Shown here piece by piece: positions 7,161-14,017 of a stretch of 14,017 nucleotides of DNA; position 1 is the first letter of the stretch, and each line of letters begins with the position of its first letter. A program made the position numbers and the translations under genes. Source of the stretch: Spirochaetaceae bacterium (lineage in GTDB: Bacteria; Spirochaetota; Spirochaetia; Treponematales; Breznakiellaceae); assembly GCA_031255655.1 (NCBI GenBank), contig JAIRSB010000173.1, forward strand, positions 1-14,017, in the 5' to 3' direction. Below the pieces are notes generated by a model. The model saw nothing but the letters and a program-made list of their open reading frames with translations. It was not told the origin of the DNA and searched no databases.

Positions 7161-8273
7161 ATGGGGCGCGTCTATAATTTTTCCGCCGGGCCTTCTATGC
7201 TGCCGCGCGAAGTTCTTGAACGCGCCGCGGCGGAGATGCTGGACGCTAACGGAACGGGGCAGTCCGTCATGGAAATGAGCCACCGTTCCGCCGATTTCCC
7301 TCCCATAATCGAAAACGCCGAGCGTCTGCTGCGCGAACTGCTGGCAATCCCAAGTAATTACCGCGTTCTTTTTATGCAGGGCGGGGCTATGCTGCAATTC
7401 GCTATGGCGCCCATCAACTTGGCAGGCGCGGCGGATGGCGGGCGCAGGACGGCCTCTTATGTCGATACCGGTATTTGGGCATCGAAGGCCATTGACGAGG
7501 CGCGTAAGTATGTGGATGTTCGCGTGGTTGCTTCTTCCAAAGACAAAAACTACAGCTATATTCCCGCCGCGCCTAAGCCGCAGGCGGACGATGCTTTCTA
7601 TTATATCTGCTATAACAACACGATTTTCGGGACGAAGTGGCAGGGCGCGCCGGATACTGGCGATGTGCCGCTGGTTGCCGATGTTTCCAGCTGCATTGCT
7701 TCCGAGCCGCTGGATGTTTCGCGCTTTGGTTTGCTGTTTGCCGGCGCGCAAAAGAACTTAGGGCCGGCTGGCTGCACTGTCGTGATAATTCGCGACGACC
7801 TTATTGGCGGTGCGCCGGACTGGACGCCCGCAATGCTGCGCTACGATGTTTGCGCGAAAGAGAAGTCCATGTTTAACACGCCGCCTTGTTACTGCATCTA
7901 TATGATGGGTCTTGTGCTGGAATGGATTAAAGGACTGGGCGGGCTGGAGGCTATGGCAGAGCGCAACCGCGCTAAGGCCGCGCTGCTTTATGATTGCCTT
8001 GATGCCTCGCGTCTGTTCCGCGCCCCTGTCGAAAAGGGTTGCCGCAGTTTGATGAATGTTCCGTTTGTCGTAACCGAGGCGGACGGCGAAAGGCGCGCCG
8101 CGCTTGAAGCGCGTTTTCTGCAAGAGGCGGCGGCGGCGGGGCTGGTGAATCTTGCCGGGCATAGGCTGGCTGGCGGGCTTCGCGCCAGCATCTATAACGC
8201 TATGCCTGTTGACGGCGTAAAGGCTCTTATCTCTTTCATCGAGCGTTTTGAAAAGGACGCTGTCCGCCGCTAG
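7161..8273 (+). CDS. serC: phosphoserine aminotransferase
   Basis: A 370-residue class V, PLP-dependent aminotransferase. It converts 3-phosphohydroxypyruvate and glutamate to O-phosphoserine in serine synthesis, and related enzymes also serve pyridoxal phosphate synthesis; it is cytoplasmic. It opens with VYNFSAGPSMLP, the typical SerC start. It has FMQGGAMLQFAMAPINL, the DTGIWASKA cofactor region, ADVSSCI, and the Schiff-base lysine K198 in GAQKNLGPAG, the same number as in the E. coli enzyme. The C-terminus GGLRASIYNAMPVDGVKALISF is complete. There is no separate Shine-Dalgarno; the ATG directly follows the efp stop, implying coupling. The usual partner serA is not adjacent. No clear terminator is seen in the 41 bases before the convergent gene ending at 8315. 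Confidence 0.95.
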   Translation: MGRVYNFSAGPSMLPREVLERAAAEMLDANGTGQSVMEMSHRSADFPPIIENAERLLRELLAIPSNYRVLFMQGGAMLQFAMAPINLAGAADGGRRTASYVDTGIWASKAIDEARKYVDVRVVASSKDKNYSYIPAAPKPQADDAFYYICYNNTIFGTKWQGAPDTGDVPLVADVSSCIASEPLDVSRFGLLFAGAQKNLGPAGCTVVIIRDDLIGGAPDWTPAMLRYDVCAKEKSMFNTPPCYCIYMMGLVLEWIKGLGGLEAMAERNRAKAALLYDCLDASRLFRAPVEKGCRSLMNVPFVVTEADGERRAALEARFLQEAAAAGLVNLAGHRLAGGLRASIYNAMPVDGVKALISFIERFEKDAVRR

Positions 8274-8314
8274 TCCACACGCGGCGAAGCAACAGCGGTG
8301 CGAAGTGTGCGCGG

Positions 8315-9184
8315 CTAGTTCCCGTATGCAATAGAAGGCAGCGGGAGTTTATAGAGTTCCCCATCCGATAGTTCACTGTTCTCGTTGTTTAAGCAATCAA
8401 AATACACTTTATAATCCGCCCCGAGTTCCAAATCGTCCAATGTCATTTTTGCAAAAAAACTTTTCGAGTCCATAAATGCAATTTTGCCCGACAGTAACGC
8501 GGCGACAAGTGTCTCTTCCAATAGCTGCGGGGCGTACAGTTTAAGTCGCAGTGCACGGTCGTCTACCAGATTTAGTCCCAGCAGGACGCAGCGCCGCTGT
8601 CCGCCTATGATGGGGATAAGGTGGTTCATGGTTATGGCAACGGCGGAGTATTCAAGGGTAAAGGGGCGCGCCTGATTATAATAGTTTTCATACTGAGGCC
8701 TCATCGAAGCGGGCGCGGCGGCTTTGTTATAGTTTGCGGGCGTGAAGTCGGGGTAGCGCGGTTCTATCACGATGGTGTCGTGCAGGGGCAGCGCGATGCG
8801 GGTTACGGGTACGCCGCGTCCGGCGTGCGGATAGCGCAGGAACAGGCAGGCGGCAAGCACGACGCAAGCCCCGCTGCTGACAAGCAGCGGGGGCACGAAG
8901 AACTCCGGGAACAGGGCGGCAAGCAGCCCTGCCGCCGTAACGCAGGCTGCCGCGATTAGCAGGCCGCTGTCGTGCAGTATGGCGGCGTTCGAGAACACGA
9001 AAGCGGCGGCAGCGGACAAAAACGCGGGCGAAAGTACGCAGATGCAGGCGGTTAGGCGTCTTTCTTTTTGCCCGCGTCGAAATCTTTTTTTGCAAAGGCT
9101 TAAAAAAAGTCCGGCGGATACGCCTAGTAATGCGCCCGCCAGATACAAAAAATCGCGTCCGTAAGAAAGGTTTTCAGGATACAA
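8315..9184 (-). CDS. four-helix membrane protein with a soluble C-terminal domain, unknown function
   Basis: I do not recognise this 289-residue protein. It has four predicted hydrophobic helices (about residues 12-31, 45-68, 72-91 and 95-115), with a positively charged loop KKRFRRGQKERR after the first, placing that loop in the cytoplasm by the positive-inside rule. A soluble region of about 170 residues follows (IVIEPRYPDFTPANYN, MNHLIPIIGGQRRCVLLGL, DDLELGADYKVYF). With four crossings it would lie on the same side as the N-terminus, probably outside the cytoplasm. The start is taken as TTG at 9184, 35 bases after the preceding gene's stop, with a weak GGGGCG before it. The frame stays open upstream and no ATG occurs before about residue 160, so the exact start is uncertain. 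It is probably the second gene of an operon with the kinase-like gene and ends in TAG facing serC. Confidence 0.6.
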   Translation of the reverse strand: MYPENLSYGRDFLYLAGALLGVSAGLFLSLCKKRFRRGQKERRLTACICVLSPAFLSAAAAFVFSNAAILHDSGLLIAAACVTAAGLLAALFPEFFVPPLLVSSGACVVLAACLFLRYPHAGRGVPVTRIALPLHDTIVIEPRYPDFTPANYNKAAAPASMRPQYENYYNQARPFTLEYSAVAITMNHLIPIIGGQRRCVLLGLNLVDDRALRLKLYAPQLLEETLVAALLSGKIAFMDSKSFFAKMTLDDLELGADYKVYFDCLNNENSELSDGELYKLPLPSIAYGN

Positions 9185-9219
9185 TGTTCGCCCCGTGCCG
9201 CGGCGCTGCCCGCCGTAGG

Positions 9220-10041
9220 TTATGGCATAACGGAATATTCATGCACTACTTGAATTTCAGAGCGTGCGCTCTTCACGGCGGGCACTTCCTTCGCCGCTGC
9301 CGCAGCCGCATCGGCTATCGAAGCGGACGAGGCTACACCGAATAGGCAGGCGTGCCCCAGTGAAACGGTAGCTTCCAAGAAGTATATGGCGATTTCCCTT
9401 TCGTACAAGACATGGTGGATTATATTTTGCGCCAGAATTAAATCGTTCATTCTGATTTTGAACTGCTCTTCGGTTTCGCTGTCCACTGTGTTCGTAATCA
9501 AGTTTTTTATCAGCTCGGCGCATATCGCCGGATGCAGATGCGACGTATTTATCGTTAATTGATAGTTTGCCGTGTCTTTCCAGTCCGCCTCAAAAAAGTA
9601 TTTATGAAAGCCAATCCGGTCTTCGTCGCTTTGTGTTATTATCTTGAGCGCGTGTTTCTCGTCGCAGTGAAAATAGCTTTTTACGCGGGCTATGCGTACA
9701 TCTTTCGATGACACAAGGCGTACCGGCACAACGCCCGGTAAGCCGTTCAGAATGGCAAACGCGCCGCGTCCCATAACAACGCAGTTGCCGTCTTTCGCCT
9801 CGCTCAAAACTGCCGATTTTAAGTAGTGTATGTAATCGTCTCTATCCTGAGACAAAGAATCCCAAAACGAAGGCTTGCGCCCGTCGTATTTTTTCAGCTT
9901 TTGTATGGTAACGCCGTAGCTTTTTATGCGCTCTTCCAGTCTAAATCTGTCTACAAAATTATAGTTCAACTGTTTCGCCAGTTCTTTAGCGGTCTCGTCT
10001 CCAAGTGCCGCAAGTTCGCGGGAAATAGTAATAACAGCCAT
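9220..10041 (-). CDS. cytidylate-kinase-like family protein with a BON-like C-terminal domain
   Basis: A 273-residue protein. Residues 1 to about 190 match the cytidylate-kinase-like family (PF13189 type): ITISRE at the N-terminus, YNFVDRFRLEERI, NCVVMGRGAFAIL, DVRIARV, and the DRIGFHKYFFEADWKDTANYQL region that corresponds to the family's R-x-x-YYKYYTG...W-x-D-x-x-NY. The glycine-rich loop that normally follows ITISRE (GSGG) reads AALGD, so ordinary nucleotide-kinase activity is doubtful. Residues about 212-270 look like a BON domain (ATVSLGH...GVASSASIADAAAAAAKEVPAVKSA), a small alpha/beta module that binds membranes or ligands. The start ATG at 10041 has AAGGAT five bases upstream. The real substrate is unknown and 'cytidylate kinase' should not be assumed. 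It shares a 65-base divergent intergenic region with the M16C peptidase gene. Confidence 0.7.
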   Translation of the reverse strand: MAVITISRELAALGDETAKELAKQLNYNFVDRFRLEERIKSYGVTIQKLKKYDGRKPSFWDSLSQDRDDYIHYLKSAVLSEAKDGNCVVMGRGAFAILNGLPGVVPVRLVSSKDVRIARVKSYFHCDEKHALKIITQSDEDRIGFHKYFFEADWKDTANYQLTINTSHLHPAICAELIKNLITNTVDSETEEQFKIRMNDLILAQNIIHHVLYEREIAIYFLEATVSLGHACLFGVASSASIADAAAAAAKEVPAVKSARSEIQVVHEYSVMP

Positions 10042-10071
10042 ATATCATCCTTATTCGTGATACATGAAGCA

Positions 10072-10100
10072 TAGACAAATATGGGCGGAATGTATAGCAT
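10072..10100 (+). promoter_or_regulatory. possible promoter of the M16C peptidase
   Basis: TAGACA (10072-10077, five of six), a 17-base spacer, and TAGCAT (10095-10100, four of six); TATAGC at 10093-10098 is an alternative -10 with a 15-base spacer. Either would put transcription start within a few bases of ATG 10107, which has no Shine-Dalgarno. The - strand gene must have its own promoter in the same 65 bases, but I see no convincing one. Confidence 0.3.
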
Positions 10101-10106
10101 TTAGCG

Positions 10107-13100
10107 ATGAAATCAACGTTGATAAAAGACCAAACGCTGAAAAGCGGCTTTAAGATACTCGATGTCGTACATCTTGATGAGTTCGATGCGGACGGGATTT
10201 ATGCCTGTCATGAAAAAACAAAAACCGAAGTGTTTCATGTTTTTAGCGATGATGATGAGAATCTTTTTGCTTACGCTTTTGCCACTGCCCCACGGGATTC
10301 TAGCGGCGCAGCTCATATTGTCGAACATTCCGTTTTATGCGGGTCAAAAAAATATCCCTTAAAAGACACTTTTCTTATCTTAGCGCAGGGTAGTTTGCAG
10401 ACATATCTTAATGCATGGACTTTCCCTGATAAAACTGTTTATCCGGCAAGTTCGATAAACGAAAAAGACTATTTCAATCTGATGTCCGTTTATGGCGACG
10501 CTGTGTTCAATCCGAAACTTGATGAGTGGACTTTCATGCAGGAGGGGCATCATCTTGAGTACTCGGAGGGCAGGCTTGGCATATCGGGGGTGGTATACAA
10601 CGAGATGAAGGGCGCGTATTCGGGTATGGAGGAGTATGCCGCGCAATGGTCGCTTCGTTCCGTGCTGCCAGACACGATATATGCCCTTGATTCCGGCGGC
10701 GACCCGGAGTGTATACCTGATTTGACTTACGCGGATTTTAAGCGTTTTCACGCGGAACGCTACAATCCGGCGAATTGCCGCGTTTTTCTTGCGGGAAATA
10801 TTCCAACGGAAAAGCAGCTTGACTTTTTGAACGAAAATTTCTTTTCCGGCTTCTCTGATATAGGGAGGCGTGCGCCCCCTGTGGGGCTGGCGGAACGCTG
10901 GGGGGCGCCGCGCTCTTATGTGGTGGACGCTCCTGCCGGAGCGGAGGAAAAGGCTGGGGTTTTCATGTCTTGGCTTGTTCCCGAAGATGGCGATACGCTG
11001 CCGCTTTCCACGCTGGCGGAAATTCTTTTGGGGCATGACGGCGCGCCGCTTTGCCGCGCTCTAATTGAATCTGGTCTGGGTGAAGACTTGATTTCGGTGT
11101 GTGGTCTGGAAAACGAAGTTAGACAGCCGGTTTTTAGCGCGGGTCTGCGCGGGGTGGAGGCTTCTGCCGCCGCCGTTCTGAAAGATAAGGCGGCGGCGAT
11201 AGAAACGCTGATGTTCAGCGAGCTTAAGCGTCTTTCCTCAGAAGGTATTCCAAAAGAGGAAATAGAGGCCGCGTTGTTTTCACTCGAATTCTCTAACCGT
11301 GAAATAAAGCGTGTGCGCGGTCCGTGTTCGCTCGTCTGGCTGCGCCGCGCTTTGCGCGGCTGGATACACGGGGGGCAGCCTTGGGATACCTTGTTATTCG
11401 CCCCGCGTTTCCACCGCCTTAGAAAGGCGGTGGAAGATGACGGGCGCTTTTTTGAAAAGCTGATACAGAAAACGTTTTTGGATAATCCCCACAGAGCATT
11501 GGTAACGCTGCGTCCAGAAAAAAAATTCTTGGCAAAGAAAGAAAAGGCATTGGAAGAAAAGCTCTCGCTTATGGAAAGATCGCTGACGGCGGACGAAAAA
11601 AAAGAGATACGCGAAAAAAACGAGGCGCTTACGGCGCTTCAAAACACGCCAGATTCCGCCGCCGCCTTAAAAACAATTCCACATCTGCGTCTTAGCGATT
11701 TGTCCGGCGGTATAGAAACTGTCCCCCGTGAACTTATCGACATAGGTGGAACTGCGGCCTTAAATCATCCGGTTTTTACCAATGGCATAACTTACTGTGA
11801 TTTTGCCTTCCCGCTGGATGTGCTGGACGCGGAAGAATATCTTTGGATACCACTGTTTTCTCACTGCGTAAGCGCGCTGGGGCTTCCCGGCATGAATTAC
11901 GCCGAGGTTTCCAGTTTGCTTGCCCGTGCCGCCGGAGGTTTTTTTACATCCCTGCACAGCCATTCCATGCCACTTGGCGCGGATAACGAACTGCAAACGC
12001 CCTCCGGCTGTCTGGATGCTGCCGGACGCGACTGGCTTGTGTTCCGTCTTAAAACTTTCGACGATAAGATAGGAGACGCGCTGGAGCTTGTAAAGAAAAT
12101 TATCACGAGCGCGGATTTTTCAGACACGCGCCGTCTACGCGATCTTACACTGGAAATGCGGAATGAGTTTGACGCGAACCTAGCCAATGCGGGAAGCGTT
12201 TTTGCTTGTCTGCGTGGGAACCGCTTCTTTACGCGCTCTTCCGGCGTTAGCGAGCTTTGGTCAGGTTTTACCGCACTGGAGTTCATACACAAGGCGGCGG
12301 AGTACGACACTGCCGAAGTAAGCCGTGTCCTTACGGGTATACGCGACAAAATTGTTTCGGAAGCCGGTTTGCTTGTAAACATAACGGGTGAAAATCCGGC
12401 GGCCTTGTCTGCAATCGAAAAAGTTGTCGCTGATTTCGCGCCGTTGAGCCGCCGTAACGCGCTTTGCTACAAGAAAGATTTCTTTGATAAAGTTTTACCG
12501 ACCGCGGCGGCTGAGAAAAACAGGGAAAACGGAAAAGACGGGAAAGTCAACGCCACGCCTGAGGTTTTTTCATCGTCGGTGCTGCAGATTGGCTTTGCCG
12601 CTCTTTCTCTTGAAGCCTCCGGCTTTGGCGAAAAAGAATCGGCGGCGGAAACGGTCTTATCGCATTATCTTTCAACAGGCGCGTTATGGACGGCTCTGCG
12701 GATGAAAGGCGGGGCTTACGGCGCACACGCTTCTGTAAACAGCCTGGAAAACACCTTCACATTCTCAACGTACCGTGACCCGCGTCCGGGCGAGTCGCTT
12801 ACGGCCTTTGCCAGCATATTAGAGACTGTGCGCGAAACGAAAATCACAGACGATACGCTTGAAAAAATAATTATCGGAGCTTACGCGAAGGAAAAACAGC
12901 CTGCCGCGAATCCGGTAAAAGGTTTCAAAGATTTTATGCGTTTTTTGTACAAAATAGATGACGATATGCGTGAGACCGACTTAAAAAATATACTTTCGGT
13001 AAGCGCGGATGATATTGTTTCCGCCGCGGAGCGGCTTCACAAGTCAGCTTCCGGTAAAGACACTCCCCGCGTCATACTCGCCGGAGAGACGGAAGCGGAA

Positions 13101-13148
13101 AAATCCGCAGGTAAATTCAACACGGCTGTTCATAAATTACCGCTCTGA
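10107..13148 (+). CDS. M16C (falcilysin/PreP-type) zinc metallopeptidase
   Basis: A 1013-residue peptidase of the M16C subfamily, which closes like a clam around short unfolded peptides and degrades them. The inverted zinc motif HIVEH is at 70-74: H70 and H74 bind zinc and E73 is the catalytic base. The third ligand is probably E166 in YNEMKGAYS. Around it are the PreP signatures GSKKYPLKDTF, GSLQTYLNAWTFPDKTVYP and NEKDYFNLMSVYGDAVF. Residues about 440-690 form the M16C-associated linker. The second M16 half carries MKGGAYGAHAS and FSTYRDPRPGESL, where the conserved Arg-Tyr pair of PreP would lie. The length is normal for a full two-half enzyme. No signal peptide is seen, so it is probably cytoplasmic. 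The start ATG 10107 lacks a Shine-Dalgarno but is the first in frame. The 3' end overlaps the convergent methyltransferase by 12 bases. Confidence 0.93.
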   Translation: MKSTLIKDQTLKSGFKILDVVHLDEFDADGIYACHEKTKTEVFHVFSDDDENLFAYAFATAPRDSSGAAHIVEHSVLCGSKKYPLKDTFLILAQGSLQTYLNAWTFPDKTVYPASSINEKDYFNLMSVYGDAVFNPKLDEWTFMQEGHHLEYSEGRLGISGVVYNEMKGAYSGMEEYAAQWSLRSVLPDTIYALDSGGDPECIPDLTYADFKRFHAERYNPANCRVFLAGNIPTEKQLDFLNENFFSGFSDIGRRAPPVGLAERWGAPRSYVVDAPAGAEEKAGVFMSWLVPEDGDTLPLSTLAEILLGHDGAPLCRALIESGLGEDLISVCGLENEVRQPVFSAGLRGVEASAAAVLKDKAAAIETLMFSELKRLSSEGIPKEEIEAALFSLEFSNREIKRVRGPCSLVWLRRALRGWIHGGQPWDTLLFAPRFHRLRKAVEDDGRFFEKLIQKTFLDNPHRALVTLRPEKKFLAKKEKALEEKLSLMERSLTADEKKEIREKNEALTALQNTPDSAAALKTIPHLRLSDLSGGIETVPRELIDIGGTAALNHPVFTNGITYCDFAFPLDVLDAEEYLWIPLFSHCVSALGLPGMNYAEVSSLLARAAGGFFTSLHSHSMPLGADNELQTPSGCLDAAGRDWLVFRLKTFDDKIGDALELVKKIITSADFSDTRRLRDLTLEMRNEFDANLANAGSVFACLRGNRFFTRSSGVSELWSGFTALEFIHKAAEYDTAEVSRVLTGIRDKIVSEAGLLVNITGENPAALSAIEKVVADFAPLSRRNALCYKKDFFDKVLPTAAAEKNRENGKDGKVNATPEVFSSSVLQIGFAALSLEASGFGEKESAAETVLSHYLSTGALWTALRMKGGAYGAHASVNSLENTFTFSTYRDPRPGESLTAFASILETVRETKITDDTLEKIIIGAYAKEKQPAANPVKGFKDFMRFLYKIDDDMRETDLKNILSVSADDIVSAAERLHKSASGKDTPRVILAGETEAEKSAGKFNTAVHKLPL

Positions 13149-14017
13149 TTTTTTCGCGTACACCTCGAAAGTATCGCCTAAACGCAGCAGCTTGCTTAAT
13201 GCCAGCAACGCTTTGTACGCAAAGCTGCCGGGTTTTAAGCCGCTGCAAAACGGGAAACGTTCGGGGTGGTGTCCAGTAACGACTATTTTTTGCACTGTAA
13301 AGCCGAAGCGTGATAAGATTTTTCCGGCGTGGCGGCAATCCCAGATTGTCCAATGGTCAGGCGGGCTTTTTTCTAAAAATTTTTTTAATGAAAATCGTCC
13401 GGAAACGCCGGAACTGTTAGGCGTAGAAAAAGCCAGTACCCCGCCCGCTCTTAAAAGCGCATGTATTTGTTCTAAAGCCGTCTTTAACATAGAGCCGCTT
13501 TCATAAGCGCCTGCGTCTATTTCAAAATGTTCTATCACATACCATAAAGTTACCGCATCAAATTCACGCCTGACGCTCTCCCGCACTTTTTTTATCAGAT
13601 CCTCCTCAGGAAAAAAGCCATCAAACGCGCTTATGCCTAATTCATCACGCACATAAGCGGCGGCAGCGGCAGACCCATCAATTCCGATGCAGTCAAAGCC
13701 TTTTTCTCGTGCCGCCGCCGCGAACGCGCCGTAAGCGCAACCTATGTCCAAAAGACTATGTCCGCCTTCGCCTAGCAAAGATTTAATTATTTTAAGACGG
13801 CGCTCCGCCATCGCTGTAAGATTTGGAAAATCTTCTAAATATGTTTTGCCATATTGTTTTTTGTAGTTTTCAAAAAAGTAGATTTCGGTGTAACGAATAT
13901 CCGCGCTTGCGCTTCTGTTCATGTAAATCATCCCGCAGCGGGCGCAGCGGCGGTATGTCCTGTCCGTGAAACGGGCCTTCACGACATTCTCCTTTCGCAG
14001 ACACAACGGACAAATAC
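13137..14017 (-). CDS. class I SAM-dependent methyltransferase with N-terminal zinc ribbon (5' end outside window)
   Basis: 292 residues are visible and the gene continues past the right edge. The outermost codons read I-C-P-L-C, and 18 residues later comes CARCGMIY, so a C-P-x-C...C-x-x-C zinc ribbon precedes the catalytic domain. The TTG at 14006, the first start-type codon in the visible frame, is the leucine of CPLC and not the start. The Rossmann-fold domain has motif I LLDIGCAYGAFAAAA, the acidic end of strand 2 GIDGS, motif IV/VI-like FDAVTLWYVIEHF, and LLRAGGVLAFSTPN, typical of Methyltransf_23/UbiG-like enzymes. Such zinc-ribbon methyltransferases often modify sugars or lipids in surface polysaccharide pathways, but no such neighbour is in view, so the substrate is unknown. 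It ends in TAA at 13137-13139, inside the tail of the M16C peptidase gene on the other strand. Confidence 0.88.
   Translation of the reverse strand, partial: ICPLCLRKENVVKARFTDRTYRRCARCGMIYMNRSASADIRYTEIYFFENYKKQYGKTYLEDFPNLTAMAERRLKIIKSLLGEGGHSLLDIGCAYGAFAAAAREKGFDCIGIDGSAAAAAYVRDELGISAFDGFFPEEDLIKKVRESVRREFDAVTLWYVIEHFEIDAGAYESGSMLKTALEQIHALLRAGGVLAFSTPNSSGVSGRFSLKKFLEKSPPDHWTIWDCRHAGKILSRFGFTVQKIVVTGHHPERFPFCSGLKPGSFAYKALLALSKLLRLGDTFEVYAKKSER

Noticed and set aside
6633..7751. Long - strand reading frame (372 codons) opposite efp and serC
   Set aside because: Crosses two unmistakable conserved genes on the other strand and shows no domain or promoter of its own.
8274..8314. Possible terminator between serC and the convergent 8315 gene
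   Set aside because: Only CACAC/GTGTG short complementarity and no T run; not enough to call a hairpin terminator.
14004..14006. TTG as start codon of the methyltransferase
   Set aside because: It codes for the leucine of a CPLC zinc-ribbon half-site that continues in frame to the window edge, so the gene starts outside.
1..14017. CRISPR array, tRNA, rRNA, transposase, integrase or phage gene cluster
   Set aside because: No regularly spaced repeats, no tRNA-like cloverleaf and no recombinase or phage structural motifs were found on either strand; only the nested palindrome at 3911-4024 hints at mobile DNA.

Overview
The window looks like chromosomal DNA of a moderately GC-rich (clearly above 50%) anaerobic bacterium. 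The gene set fits a spirochaete of the Treponema type: a kinase of the cytidylate-kinase-like family starting MAVITISRE, a falcilysin/PreP-type M16C peptidase, a selenium-cofactor gene yqeC, and secreted proteins built from Flg_new_2-like, cadherin-like and glycine-rich domains. This taxonomic guess rests on recalled family resemblance, not on a search, and is of low to moderate confidence. TAG is used as a normal stop by at least three complete genes here, so the code appears standard.

Left part (1-3910, + strand): the last 14 codons of an unidentified CDS, then a three-domain tetrapyrrole enzyme HemC-CobA-HemD (porphobilinogen deaminase, SAM-uroporphyrinogen methyltransferase, uroporphyrinogen-III synthase; 814 codons). 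An in-frame TAG at codon 53 breaks its HemC part. Next, a good sigma-70-like promoter drives a DEDDh 3'-5' exonuclease whose start codon lies almost at the predicted transcription start. Its 3' end overlaps yqeC by 10 bases. A nested palindrome (3911-4024) and a second terminator hairpin (4105-4131) separate this block from the next gene.

Middle (4154-6389, - strand): one secreted surface-type protein, with an N-terminal repeat-like domain, two cadherin-like beta-sandwich domains and a long glycine-rich C-terminus. Its promoter, Shine-Dalgarno and start codon (6330) are intact, but a run of 14 G lies inside the signal-peptide coding sequence and puts the body of the gene out of frame. Runs of 12 or 15 G would restore a textbook signal peptide joined to the whole protein. 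This is the strongest candidate for something new here: a phase-variable (slipped-strand) secreted adhesin-like protein captured in its OFF state.

Right part: a divergent strong promoter starts the efp-serC pair (elongation factor P and phosphoserine aminotransferase, abutting with no gap). On the - strand follow a kinase-like gene with a BON-like C-terminus and a four-helix membrane protein of unknown role, probably one operon. Divergent from them is a 1013-residue M16C zinc metallopeptidase. It converges, with a 12-base tail-to-tail overlap, on a SAM-dependent methyltransferase that runs off the right edge and whose first visible residues are a CPLC zinc-ribbon half-site.
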